Positions 23,749-34,760 of a stretch of 64,000 bases of DNA are shown here, piece by piece (within the stretch, counting starts at the first letter, position 1; every line of letters starts with the position of its first letter). The notes beneath the pieces were generated by a model that was not told where the DNA came from, did no database searches, and saw nothing but the letters and a program-made list of their open reading frames with translations. This DNA is from Pseudorasbora parva. Lineage: Eukaryota; Chordata; Actinopteri; Cypriniformes; Gobionidae. Both the position numbers and the translations under genes were made by a program. The DNA lies in NCBI RefSeq assembly GCF_024679245.1, contig NC_090191.1, forward strand, positions 36,685,638 through 36,749,637, in the 5' to 3' direction.

Positions 23749-24608
23749 GGCCCGTATTTATCAAGCATCTTAGAGTTACTCACAAGAACACTGCAAAGAA
23801 TTGACTTGGCTCAAAATCTTGGCTCAAAGCTGCGCTTAATAGTTAGTCATCAAGCATCCCAATCATACTTAATGTGTAGGACTAAATCTTAAATGTCAGT
23901 CTTAGAGTTGATTCACGACACTTTGCTGTGGATGATGCATAGGTATGAACCAATCACTGAATAGATGTCCTTATTTAATATATTCTTAGATAAATTCACA
24001 TTGAATGGTGAAATTCCTAAGTGGAGTTTACATTCAGCACACATTTGACAAAAAAATAATTATACTATACACATTTGAAATGAAAGATAATCACGTTTTC
24101 CACCATTTCTTAATTTAAAAAAATTAAACTGGTGTGCTGTTAACTGACCTGCCTATATATAGCCTAGATTTCATGATATAATCAGCCACCATGGATTCCA
24201 AAAGAAAACCAAACTGGCGCTAAAAATTAGTCTGAACAGCAGAATGTTATGAAAGGCAAGTGTAGTCCAACATTATCCAGCACTGACAAAGAAGATACTG
24301 CTTTGTCCAAACGATACCGTTTGATTAACTGCTCATTGTCTAACATTTCTAAAACATTCTTCCTCTTCTAAAAAAATTGTGCACGTCTCTGTCTCCTCAG
24401 TGCCATCACAAGCCCCTACTGGCAACTCCTAACCATTTGAGAGACCTCTCGAGCTGTCTTAAATAACTGGGAGTGTAAGAGTGATTCTTAGCTTTAAGAC
24501 ATTTGATAACTTGCTTTTATACTTAAGTTTGAAAGTAGGAATACATTTCATGAATTCTCAGCACTTAAAACTAAAATGGCACTTTAAAAAGCTTGATAAA
24601 TACGGGCC
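23749..24608. mobile_element. PIF/Harbinger-like non-autonomous element, 860 bp
   Basis: The termini are perfect inverted repeats: GGCCCGTATTTATCAAGC on the left and its inverse on the right. They are flanked on both sides by CTG (23746-23748 and 24609-24611), a 3-bp target duplication. CWG duplications are what I recall for vertebrate Harbinger elements. In the middle, an ATG near 24191 opens a short frame (MDSKRKPNWR then stop), reminiscent of the start of the Myb-like accessory protein of these elements. No DDE transposase frame remains, so it would depend on an autonomous relative. Confidence 0.8.
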
Positions 24609-24611
24609 CTG

Positions 24612-24989
24612 ATCACTTAACTGAACAGTTCCTCAACTTTCCTCGAGTCGTAGGATTTGAGTTATCTTTCATATCATAAACAGTGCTAGATTGGCCACAC
24701 TAGTACCTGTCATATTTGTTGTGGTACTGTACACCACACAAAAACAGTAGCTGAGAAATCATCTGCTATTGTCTATAATAATTATGAATCAGATGCTTGG
24801 CTGTCTTATTTTATAGTTTAGTATTGAGCATTCATTCCCTCCGGTGTGTGTGACACGTGAGGGGGTTCCTGCCAAACACGGTAGCTGGATATGTCGCGCT
24901 GGGGTGTGCAAGCTTGGAAAAGGTCACACATTTGAAGGGATGGCCATTATGTTGGTGTCACTGCATGATGATGTATCGTCGGAGCCGGG
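24612..24989. other. No gene recognised
   Basis: Unique sequence. A CACGTG core lies near 24854, with no further context. Confidence 0.5.
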
Positions 24990-25420
24990 CTCTACCTGAC
25001 ACACTGCGAGCACGAATATGATTTCAGAGAGCATTAAAAATTCAACAACCTGACCTAATTACGCTGTAATATTCAGATGAAGGTCTGCACATCACACCGG
25101 GAGCTTGCTTTTGGAATCCATTTCTAATTTTATTTAGTTTGATTCGTCAATAGCAGGGATTGTAATGTCTTACGCGATGCCGTGCTTTAATTGTGGAATT
25201 ACATTGTTTGTTTATACCTTCACCTCTGGTACTTTGTACTATATGCTATTAATATGCAAATGGGCTTTTTCCCCAGATTCCATGTTCATGCTGGTGTTGT
25301 GAATTATCAAGAGTTGGGTAAACTGTGCCACTTTTTATTTGCGTTGTCCAATAAGAGGGCAGTAATACACCTAATTATATTTCAGGATGTTTACTATAAA
25401 CTCAAATAAGAAAAAAGCAT
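24990..25420. promoter_or_regulatory. Candidate enhancer with POU octamer
   Basis: A repeat-free block with many AT cores: CCTAATTACGCTGTAATATTC near 25055, TTTAATTGTGGAATTACATTG near 25187 and ACCTAATTATATTTC near 25369. It also has a perfect octamer ATGCAAAT (25254-25261) in the context ATTAATATGCAAATGGGC. Octamers bind POU proteins, often beside SOX or homeodomain sites. The combination is the best enhancer-like signature in this part, but it is inference from motifs only. Confidence 0.32.
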
Positions 25421-26139
25421 CTATAAGTAGCTACATACTATAACTTGCCCGACATAAGGGGTACATTGTGTCATGTGAAGTTGTAAACTGAATAATTGGG
25501 AAATATATTTACAAATTCTGCAACAGTTGTCAACATTAATCATATTTGAGATGGCATTTCCTTTGAGTGGCAGATGTTATGCCAAAGCATCTAAAAAATG
25601 TCCTATTTTGGGAAAGATTCATTTAAGAAGTCATAGAGTAACTTTAGCAAAATAAAGGAAGTATATGGCATTTTTAGACCTGAAATACATTTACTTTGAC
25701 ATCATTAATTGTACCTGTCATGTAGGAAATTTATGTTGATGTGCAAAATGATTTAGTCTACTTTCCTTTTGATACAAATTGTGCATTAAATGGGTGACGC
25801 GTCTTAGACTTTAATTAGCTTCTTTGGCTTTCTATGAAAATATCTAAAAAAGATGAATGTACTTAAGCAACTTGTTTTCATAGATTACGTTTTGTATACA
25901 AGCGTATTTTGTTTTAATGAATTGGAACCCCCCCCCCCCAACATAAAGTAAAAAAGAGAGACAAAATACGCTTATTAAAGATACATCATATGCAGAGTTG
26001 CTTGTAGAAAAAAAGTACAGTTTTAATGATTTTTAGATATTGTGATGATGCTAAATTTGATAATTCTCATTAAAAATATCAGTTTTTCTAGTCCACTGAC
26101 ACATCTTACCCCTCTCCACTAGTGTCCTTCACTTAGCAT
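25421..26139. other. No gene recognised; contains (C)12 at 25928-25939
   Basis: A+T-rich unique DNA with a short poly-C. Nothing else is visible. Confidence 0.5.
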
Positions 26140-26690
26140 GTGTGGTGTGTAGAACGTCAGGTGGAAATCCTTATTTACAGCGCCTGTCTTGCTTTAGGCC
26201 CACAGTCTTCGCTAAAGACGCAGAGAAGCTGGGATTACACCCAAGATAAACACTATCTCTACACACAGGCAGTCTTGGAGAAAAGCGCTGCGTTTCCTGG
26301 CATTGTTCTAGAGTTAAATCAATTCCCCGCGGCATTCAACTCCCTTTTCTTACCCCGCTGATCAGGCCCTGTTACAAACAGCTATCATTTGCATGAGAAA
26401 AAAAGAAAGCTCAAATGGAGAGACTGGCGTATTATCAATATTACAAAGTGTTGCAGGTAGCTCCACTGAAGTCAACGAGGAGCCCGGCTTTTCATGTCTG
26501 TGCGCATTGATTTAATGCTACTTAAAACGAATTGCAGATCAATTGGATTACCCAGAGGCAGATTTAATGAGCCGCACACCGCAAAGGATGTTTGTGCCCC
26601 CCCGTCGTCTCAGCAAGTGAGACTCGTCATTCTCTGGGAACGGGTTCTAGCAAATGACGTCTTGAGCGGCGGTCATAACAATAGAAAAAA
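26140..26690. promoter_or_regulatory. Candidate conserved non-coding segment
   Basis: Balanced, repeat-free sequence with AT cores such as GCGCATTGATTTAATGC near 26502 and AGATCAATTGGATTACCC near 26536. The 174-codon frame that begins at 26494 continues into an AT-rich repeat and has no protein motif. Confidence 0.25.
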
Positions 26691-27015
26691 CTTTGTCAAA
26701 GACTTTGAAACGTTTTACTATGGTATAATATACCGCAGTATTATCAGTCTTTTAACAAGGTACAATGATAATACCATATTTTCAGACATCTACCATAGCA
26801 TTATCATGATATTCTATGAAATGACTTGGACTATCACTTTATTACGTTGTTATTTTTTGGACGCGAGTACATGGTTTTATCATGATTGTTTGGAAAATAT
26901 ATTACTACAGGTTTATGGACATATACCATGGCACTGCCATAATATTCTTCAAAATAGTTTGGAGTATTATAGTAATTCCAATTTTTTGTGTATAAGTAGT
27001 AAAACCATGGATTTT
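26691..27015. repeat. Dispersed repeat rich in accatggt/tatggtat motifs
   Basis: Repeated ACCATG/CATGGT and TACCATA/TATGGTA words occur in both orientations, ending with AGTAAAACCATGG near 26997. The same words recur at 27660-27760 and 52680-52810. They probably mark decayed copies of a palindromic fish MITE. Confidence 0.4.
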
Positions 27016-27494
27016 TAAAGGTGCGCCAGGCTAAAAGTCTTGTCCCTAGTCTCTCAATGTGTTTTGGGGCCTAACGTCTCATCTCCCATTCCCTTTAAAG
27101 GCTAGCTGCTCTTGTGCCATGGCAGATTCGTTATTTAAATGGCCGAGCAGAAAGACTGAACACTTCTCCGGAGAAGAGTCCTTTTATTTTAATTATTTAA
27201 GAATGTTTGTGTGCTGCTGCTCGGTCCCTGTGTTTATAATAAAGGGAGCATGGTGCACCCACCTATAGCCGCATATTACTAACATGGTCTTTAAATAAAA
27301 TACTGAACTATTGACTTTAGACCAGGTTTTTGTTATGGCACAGTTGTTTTCCGTATTCAAAATAGCATTGCGCCAACAATGCTTCTGAACACGTTTTCAG
27401 ACCAGCTACACAAATGCTTTTTCTATTTAAACGTGGCACTGGATGTAAAAATGATAACTGCGTCACATTGCGCCGGGTGTACGATTAAGCCTTT
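27016..27494. other. No gene recognised
   Basis: Unique sequence with an enhancer-like A+T core (TTTTAATTATTTAAG near 27187). No coding evidence was seen. Confidence 0.45.
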
Positions 27495-27640
27495 CAAAAT
27501 CGAGGTTCTTTATCTGCAAAAGTGGTTCCATGAAGAACCTTTAACATCCATGGAATCTTTCCATTGCGCAAAAGGTTCTTTATAGTGAAAAAGTTTCTTT
27601 AGATTATTAAAATGTTCTTCACACTAAGAAAAAAACATAT
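27495..27640. repeat. Interspersed repeat with 'aaaggttctttatagtg' motif
   Basis: The stretches 'gttccatgaagaaccttta' (27525-27543) and 'aaaaggttctttatagtgaa' (27570-27589) match a hairpin-forming repeat I recall as very frequent in cyprinids. The 3' part, with 'ttaaaatgttcttcacacta', is also typical. Confidence 0.6.
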
Positions 27641-27775
27641 ATTTTAAGAACTGTTCACTGAAATTGTACCATGGTGTTTTTTTCTGCAAGTATACCATAT
27701 TAATACCATTATATATGATCATAGTAATCAATCAGTATGGTATCTATAAAAATCCATTGGTACCTTGAATATCTG
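27641..27775. repeat. Decayed palindromic repeat, accatggt type
   Basis: It contains TACCATGGTG, TATACCATAT and TATGGTATC words in opposing orientation, like 26691-27015. Confidence 0.35.
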
Positions 27776-28552
27776 ATATATTATCATTGCTTTGCCATCG
27801 TGAACTCTTGAATTGAACGTCCCCAGTTCTGTGCCAGGTCCACAGTGAGTAAAATCAGTCTATATTTATACAAGTTATGTTGTAAGTGATGTAATGCCCT
27901 TCCTCATATGTCATTATCCCCTTTTCGGTTTCCCTGCCAGCTTTCCATTTCTAGCTGGTTTACCCATCCTCTCTCTGCGAGGCCGAGCGTCACAGACCGG
28001 GTTCATCTTGATACTGGCATAAACTCGCTCTGTTTGACAAGCATGTTTTGAGTGGCTCTATCCCATCATAGAGAGAGATGTAGAATAAATATTTATTCTT
28101 GGCTGCTGATCCGCACCTGGGATCAATAAGGCTTTCTCTCTGTGCTAATCAGATTGCCTCAGGATCATATAATTACTGTTTAATATCCTGTTACAGTGAA
28201 CAGAGGGAGAACGCCTGGCTGCCAGCTCATGAGCAGTGTTTATATGTGTGAGGCTGACCGCAGGACGGCAGGCAATCCCACGGGCCGCCCGATGCATCGG
28301 GTTCACTCGGCAGTCGCTGTCTTCCAGTTGGACACGGAGTGGCACTCAACTTTAGATCAGATTCCTTTTTAGAAATTGAGGAACCTTAAGATGGAAATAA
28401 AATAGCGCAAGGAGGGGAGTGTAGCGAAAGGATGAATGGTGGAAGTGCTTGCCTTAAAGCAAAGTTGAATTTGCTTCTTTGGATGTGTTTTATAATGTTG
28501 ATGTGTTTATCTACTAGTTTTTACCCAATTTTCCTGGGGCGTCTTCTTGCCT
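27776..28552. promoter_or_regulatory. Candidate conserved non-coding segment, mainly 27900-28360
   Basis: Balanced unique sequence between repeat clusters, with TATAATTACTGTTTAATATCC near 28168 and several G+C-rich words. No coding support was found, and conservation was not tested. Confidence 0.2.
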
Positions 28553-28863
28553 AAAAGGGATAGTTCACAAAAAATGAAGCTTGTCATCATTTATTCACCC
28601 TCGTGTTGTTCCAAACCTGTATGGTATTTTAAATAATGTTGGTAACCAGACAGAGTTGACTCCGTAGTATTTTTTTTTATACTGTAGAAGTCAGTGGGTG
28701 ACGTCTGTTCAGTGTAATTTGCTTTTTGGATGTTTTACAGTGTTCACTGTATGTGTTTATCTACAGTATTAGTATTATCATCTTTTGTGTTCAACAGAAG
28801 AAAGAAAATTATCCACGTTTGGAACAACTTGCAGGGGAGTAAATGATGAACTATTCCTTTAAA
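28553..28863. mobile_element. Foldback element with AGTTCA termini
   Basis: The left end AAAAGGGATAGTTCA and the right end TGAACTATTCCTTTAAA are inverted copies. The inner word 'ttccaaacctgtatggt' and the right-hand 'gtgttcaacagaagaaagaa' (28788-28807) are typical of a very abundant palindromic cyprinid MITE, which I would compare with Angel-like elements. It has no coding capacity. Confidence 0.65.
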
Positions 28864-28909
28864 GCAAAAAAATGGCTAATACTGTAGATAAACACATACA
28901 GTAAACACT
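28737..28909. repeat. Inverted repeat, arms of about 36 bp
   Basis: The arm 28737-28772 contains GTATGTGTTTATCTACAGT and pairs with 28877-28909, which contains ACTGTAGATAAACACATAC. A weaker direct copy of the left arm occurs at about 28469-28517. The arms straddle the right end of the element at 28553-28863. Confidence 0.75.
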
Positions 28910-28910
28910 T

Positions 28911-29571
28911 TAAAGGAATATTCCACCGTTTTTAGAAATAGGGCTTATTGAACTTCTTTCCTACAAGATATGTGGGCAAATGCATTTTTGTCTCGGAGCA
29001 TGCATTGTTTTAGTTTGGCAGGGTCGTTGCCAGCTTAGCTTAACATAAAGAATGGAATCATATGTTGCCTGCTAGCATGTCCCGAGTAAAAGTGATCCAA
29101 CAAAAACACCTAATTGTGTCCTGCGTATTCACAACGAGTACAAATAGCGATGCAGATTAAGACTAGGCGATTAAGAGTACTGACATGGGACTATATTATG
29201 GAAAAGCACAGGTGAAGCACTGGAACTTGGGTGCAGAGATATTTCAAAGTGTTGAGCCATAGTCCCAAGTCAATATCTGCCTATAAAATCGCCTAGTCTT
29301 AATCTGCATCGCTATTTGTACTCATTGTGAATACACAGGCCACGAGAAGAAATTAGGTGTTTTTTTGTTTGTTTATTTTGATCACTTTTACTCGGCACAT
29401 GCTAGCTGGCCACATAGGATTCTATTCATTATGCTAAGCTAAGCTAGCAACGACCCTGCCAAACTAAAACAATGCATGCACTGAGACAAAAATGCATTTG
29501 CCCACATATCTAAATGTAGGAAAGAAGTTGAATAAGTCCTATTTCTAAAAACGGTGGAGTGTTCCTTTGAA
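28911..29571. mobile_element. Large palindromic foldback element, 661 bp
   Basis: The termini TTAAAGGAATATTCCACCG and CGGTGGAGTGTTCCTTTGAA are inverted. The arms, about 250 bp each, are complementary over most of their length; for example CAGATTAAGACTAGGCGATT near 29154 pairs with AATCGCCTAGTCTTAATCTG near 29287. Only about 110 bp forms the loop. It has no coding capacity. The length and similarity of the arms suggest either recent insertion or arm homogenisation. Confidence 0.8.
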
Positions 29572-29640
29572 GCATCCAAAGAAGTTAAATGAAACTGAAC
29601 AGACAGTTGACGGCACCCACTGACTTCCATATTCCTTTGC
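29572..29640. repeat. Inverted copy of 28688-28740
   Basis: The segment (AACTGAACAGACAGTTGACG and CACCCACTGACTTCC) is the inverse of 28688-28740 in the first foldback. The 661-bp element is thus flanked by further inverted sequence, which implies nested or hybrid insertion. Confidence 0.55.
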
Positions 29641-30596
29641 ATTTCAGTTTTGCTTAACAACAGATCTCCTGTCGACACTCAAGTTGCCCATTAGTTCCTC
29701 ACTTGTTTGTTGGCGATTCAAACGTTATTTCCTCTCAAACAGATCTGACCTCCGCTTGCCTGAGCCCACTTCCCCGGAGGGACGTGACCTTCAGATGAAG
29801 TGCATTTGCCACCCGAGAAGAAGTCATGCTGTTCGGCTGCCGGTTCGGTTCTTGGAATTCGCGCCTCAATGACGCACATCAAAATTCAATCACGCACAAG
29901 CACCATCCATGCACCCGCCTCCACCCCCTTGTTGACTTGATTAAGGTGAGTGGGATCGCTTCAAAACCTTCACACACTCGCGGACACACACACTCGCGCA
30001 CACAAACACAGGAGGGGCTCGTAAGTCTGATTCAAAGCTCCGTAATTGGGAAAGGATATTTTAGACCTGGTGTGGAGCCCTGTTCCTTTATTGTTTCCTG
30101 ATTTTAATATGCACCGGGCGCGATTACGGTATGATGGTTCATTTAAAGAACAACTCTGCACTGAAGATGAAGAAACCGCGTCAACAGCCATGTCGTACCC
30201 TGCCATTACTGCTTCGGTTCCCTACTCCTATCCTGCTATTTGTTCCCATTAAAAAAGCCTACTAGAAGGACTGCAATTCATTCAGATGTATTGTATGTGG
30301 TAATGTACACTATTAAGTACCAGTATATTGAAACAAACCTTTGATTAAATGTATTTGAATCACAAAGAAACAGCAAGAATCCTCCCTTGCCTTTGTTAAT
30401 GAGGGCCTCATTGTGCTACCTGTGACTTCTGTGCCTGCGGTTTCAAGAGGCCTTTCTTCGCAGTTCTACTCTAATATTAAATCAAATCAACTTGGGGAGG
30501 GAAAAAAAGGCTTTTGTTCACATATGAATAATTTGTACATATTGTTAGTTATATTGGCTGATTCTGTAACAATGTAAGGCAGGAAAGGACTCTTCT
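29641..30596. other. No gene recognised
   Basis: Unique sequence with a short CA-rich part near 29970-30010. Frames of up to 91 codons overlap on both strands without a motif. Confidence 0.45.
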
Positions 30597-30616
30597 CCCC
30601 CCCCCCCCCCCCCCCC
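30597..30616. repeat. Poly-C run of 20
   Basis: A pure C homopolymer. The length is likely to be unreliable in sequencing. Confidence 0.9.
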
Positions 30617-32063
30617 AAGCATAATTGGCATTAAAAGGATGGCTATATTGAATAGTTATTTTTTATTTAGGTTTACTTTAGGTGTATAATTTGTTTGTTC
30701 TTTATGCATTCATGCAATTCATTGTGCTAATTTGTGTTGCGATTTCATTTGAATGCGGCACCGCAAACAAACGAAAACAAACTTGAACCGAGCACGCATG
30801 CTGCTGCATCTGCATTCGCGGCGCAATCCGAAAAGCTACGCAAGTAAATATGTGGCCAAAAGGCTACAACAACAAGACTTTTAAACACTCGAGCACCTTA
30901 AATACACAATACAAAGGCATTGCTCAGCCATACTGAGAAAGGCGTGCAAATCTATGTAAGTATCATACTGTTTGCATAATAGATTAGAAATTAGCATTTT
31001 TGTTCATTTTCCATGTATGCACAGTGCCCTGGAAGAAAAACGCTCCATGCATATCAGATCAGCCAGCCTTCCATTTTGCGCAGTATATTATTTGACAATC
31101 TAAAATGTGTAATTTGCATGAAATTGCTTAATTAAAACACAGTCACTTGGGGTATTAATTTCTTTGTCTGCCGACGGAGTGCGGCGCAGGCAGATGTAAA
31201 GGGCTGTCAGAGAGGAATGTCAGGGAGAGAGGGGGGACACCGTCCCAGCACGAGGTGTCTTGGCTTGGGGAGGGTGATGATGCATGGCTGCCCGCCTGCC
31301 CTGCTTTGGGCATGCTTGGTAAACGGAGGCCCCTGCTTTGGTGGGATGGTGCGGCGATGGAGGAGGAGGGCGACTGGCAACGTGCCATCACCACGTGAGA
31401 TCCAAGAGTTTCCGATATCAAGCGCCACACGCTGTATAGACACACCAGGCTGTAATATATGCATGTATCATGTCTTTTTATACGGGACCCTGGACACAAA
31501 ACAAGTCATAAGGGTCAATTAAAAAAAAAGAGATGTATACATCTTCTGAAAGCTGTATAAATAAGCTGAAAATCTGGAATCTGAGGGTGCAGAAAAATAT
31601 TGACAAAATTGCTTTTAAAGTTGTCCAAATTAAGTCCTTAGCAATGCATATTACTAATAATAAAAACATTTTTGATGTAATTTTGGTAGGAAATGGACAA
31701 AATCTCTTCATGGAACATGATCTTTACTTAATATCCTAATGATTTTTTGCATTAAAAAAATGAATAGTTTTGGCCCATACAATGTATTGTTGGCTATTGA
31801 GATAAATACACCCGTGCGTATGCCTTTTTGTATATTTTCTAGTTCATCTTGTAACTGTTATAATAGATGTTTTGTATGCCACCTCATGCACAATACAGTG
31901 TCTTTGTGGCAAATGTTTGATAAAAAAATAGCTGCATATATTTATGATATTTACTGAAAGTGTAATGCAACTAAAACATTTTGAAGGGAGTTTTTTTTTT
32001 TCAAACCTTGAGAGACTTTTGTAGAGTGTGGGTATCAACTGAGGTGGTCTACTTTAGATGTTG
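30617..32063. promoter_or_regulatory. Unique region; possible enhancers at about 30700-31480
   Basis: From 30700 to 31480 the sequence is repeat-free, partly G+C-rich (31170-31400) and framed by AT cores (GCTTAATTAAAACAC near 31127, GGTATTAATTTC near 31151). This suggests conserved non-coding DNA, not tested. From 31500 on it is A+T-rich with no recognisable feature. Open frames of about 100 codons on both strands at 31155-31522 lack motifs. Confidence 0.22.
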
Positions 32064-32222
32064 CACTAAGTAACTTTGCAAATGCGTGTCAACTTATTCA
32101 ACAAACCCTAACCCTAAACTAACAGTTTATAAACAGTCTACTACATTCTACTAATACTCTAATGAGAGTTAGATGAAATGTAGTTGCAAAGTTACTTACA
32201 GGTAGTAGAATGTCTAAAGTTT
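32064..32222. mobile_element. Small foldback repeat with telomere-like core
   Basis: The arms AAGTAACTTTGCAAATGCG (32068-32086) and TTGCAAAGTTACTTACAGG (32183-32201) are inverted around a core with CCCTAACCCTAAACTAACAG. The layout resembles a common fish foldback repeat carrying short CCCTAA runs. It is not a telomere. Confidence 0.55.
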
Positions 32223-32414
32223 AACAGATATTTCTCCTTGAATGCTATACAGAATTAAAGAGAATTAAAACTAAACGGGTGAAAAAGGAGTTGCTGTACA
32301 GTATAATTAGTAGCTGAAACATAAATAGTATCAAATGTTTAAGTTTACAAGTAAGATTACAATTGTTAGCAAATCTGAACACAGGATTGAGAAATTGTTG
32401 AGATCTTTCTTGAG
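32223..32414. other. No gene recognised
   Basis: A+T-rich spacer between two foldback elements. Confidence 0.5.
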
Positions 32415-32750
32415 CACTGTAAAAAAAAAAAAAAAGATTTTCTTGGTTTGCATTACAAATATCTAAACATTCTTAAATTGTGAGACATTTACTTGAGAAG
32501 CAAAATAACTTAAAAATATCTGCTACTGAGGTTAAAAAAAAAAAAAAAAGTGTATTAAGTTTTTCTGACCCCGCTCTGGCAGATAGTTTATCTTGTTTTA
32601 AGCAAAAGCTTATTTTGTTTTGACACATTTAATAAGACTTAATAATAAGTTATTCTGCTTCTCAAGTCAATATATCTTGATTTGAGAATGTTAAAATATT
32701 TGTAATGGAAAACAAGACAAAAGTGCTAAGAAAGAAATCACTTATTTCTA
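32415..32750. mobile_element. Palindromic MITE, CACTGT end, about 335 bp
   Basis: It begins CACTGT plus poly-A. The left arm 'tgcattacaaatatctaaac' pairs with the right arm 'ttaaaatatttgtaatgga', and 'ttacttgagaagcaaaataa' pairs with 'ttattctgcttctcaagtca'. The right terminus has lost a clear ACAGTG, so the right border is approximate. It has no coding capacity. Confidence 0.65.
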
Positions 32751-33401
32751 GTGAAACTCTTGGGATTGTTTTTTTTTTTTAGAATAAAGTCATTTGAATA
32801 TTTATAATATATAAAATTAATTAATTAGAATTAATAAATATATTCAAATATAAAATGCATATTCAAAGAATAAGTCATTATTTATATATTAGTGAGATTT
32901 CTGTTCTTATGAGACTAATATATTTGACATTTTCCAAATAATCTCATCTGTGACCAGAAGAAACTGAGACGTTAAAGAGGTCACATTTTATGATTTTACT
33001 TGACACATATAGTCACATTAGTAAACACACTATGTATAGTGCTCTGGCAAAACCTTGTGACAAAAGTTTTATTATAGAAAAGAATATCAATAAAATAGCT
33101 GTTTCTGAACATAATTTGACACGCACATACACACTAATGAAATCAACCGCTCAAATGCATGCTCTTAAAGACTGAAAGTGTATTGGTAGATCATGACGCG
33201 TCAGATGAAATGTCCCGTTTCTAGTTTGTGAAGTGTCACTGTAAGTCTCACGCTGTACCCTTTTGTCTTAAATATCAAAGCCAACACGGGCACGTTAACA
33301 TTTGAATATTTTCCAGTTCTTCATAAGGAGAGATCGTACAATAGGGTGGGGGGAAAGGGCTCGGTGTAGTGAAGTAGCACATATCAAAATGAAAGAGCCC
33401 T
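32751..33401. other. No gene recognised; A+T-rich
   Basis: Short A+T-rich palindromes occur at 32795-32880 (TTTGAATATTTATAATAT and inverse words). No gene or complete transposon was found. Confidence 0.5.
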
Positions 33402-33414
33402 TTCTCTCTCTCTC

Positions 33415-33507
<93 letters not shown>

Positions 33508-33529
33508 CGCTCTCTCATTCTCTCTCTCA
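33402..33529. repeat. (TC)n microsatellite, about 128 bp
   Basis: An almost pure pyrimidine tract with interruptions near 33417 and at 33505-33530. Mirror-symmetric TC/GA tracts of this length can form triplex DNA in vitro. The Ser/Leu repeat frame is an artefact. Confidence 0.95.
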
Positions 33530-34020
33530 CATCAGTGACTGCCTGTGAAGGGCTTCCAAATCACAGTCCTTGTACCATTCAGCACATACAAAAGGGCTGT
33601 GTGAGCCTGAGCAGGCAAGGCCTAATTAAAATCCTTTAACAGAGAGAGAAAGAGAGGGGCACATTGAGCTGGGCTGGGATTGTAAAGGAGGCTGTCACTG
33701 AGTTGGGGCGTCGACAGCCACACACAGACTCTGTGACAGCTCTCCAGAGCAGCTACCACATACGCCATTTGCTCAGAGGGCCTTAATTGGGTCTTTGATG
33801 TCCCTTAGAAAGGTGGCAGAGAGATGGAAATGTTATCGTCGCCCACTTTCATACTGCCTACTAGCTTAGATTGTTTATGATTTACAAAAGATGTGCTTCT
33901 CTTTTTTTCACCTGCCTCTTTTTTTGCCTTCTAATAGGGATGGGTCGGGATGCTCGATTAGTAAGGTCAACAAGTGAGTTTATATTTCCCCCTCCCCCTT
34001 TGCTTTTAGAAGCAATACTA
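33530..34020. promoter_or_regulatory. Unique segment; possible enhancer at about 33540-33830
   Basis: Balanced, repeat-free sequence directly after the TC tract, with GGCCTAATTAAAATCC near 33619 and CCTTAATTGGG near 33781. Conservation was not tested. Confidence 0.2.
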
Positions 34021-34169
34021 CTGTAGTAATAATAATAACAAATAATAGTAATAATAATAATAATGATAATTTAAATTGTTACAAGATGTTTAATGTTGTT
34101 ATTATTATTATTAAATATTATATTTTTAATTGTTACATGGGATTTCATTATTATTATTATTAGTAGTAT

Positions 34170-34220
<51 letters not shown>

Positions 34221-34760
34221 TAATAGTAATTTGTTACAAAAGCAATTTCCCTTATTTTTAGCTAAAATATTATTGACAAATGTAGCAACAACAACAACAA
34301 AAACAACAACAACAACAACTACTACTAATAATAATACATTGTTACAAGAGATAGCTTGTTGTTGTTGATGATGATTTTATTACTATCATGATTATTATAT
34401 TTTGTTACAAAATAAATTTCACTTAAAAATGTAATTATCTTTGCTAAATCATAGCAGCAACAACAGTAGCAGTAGTAGTAGTAATATAGTAGTAGTTATT
34501 ATATTTTTAGTTCTTACAAGAGATTTTATTATTATACGTTAGAGCATGCACACTACAACATTATTGCTAAATGTAACAATTGCAACAATATTATTTATAC
34601 AAAAAATAAAAATAAAAATTATTAGTTATTAGTGTTGTTATAAGGGATTTCATCCTTTAATAATATTTAGCTAAAATATTTGTTTAAATCATAGTATCAA
34701 ATAATAGCAGTAGTAATAATAATAATAAATACAATAATAGTAATACTTATTTTGTTGTTG
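34021..34760. repeat. Compound trinucleotide repeat region (TAA/ATT/CAA/TAG)
   Basis: Blocks of AAT (34162-34216), ACA (34287-34320), TAG (34461-34500) and further AAT/GTT units alternate over about 740 bp, with the recurring spacer TGTTACAAGAGAT. That spacer suggests the region grew by duplication of a longer unit that included it. Confidence 0.85.

Noticed and set aside
26494..27018. 174-codon plus-strand frame, the longest frame apart from the transposase
   Set aside because: More than half of it runs through a decayed A+T-rich repeat, and no protein motif is visible.
32100..32120. Telomere-like CCCTAACCCTAAAC
   Set aside because: Only two units, located in the core of a foldback repeat, so it is not an interstitial telomere array.
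33302..33538. Ser-Leu-rich 78-codon frame
   Set aside because: Translation of the TC microsatellite.
34021..34760. Possible CRISPR-like array of repeated words
   Set aside because: The units are trinucleotide repeats without unique spacers of fixed length, in eukaryotic DNA.
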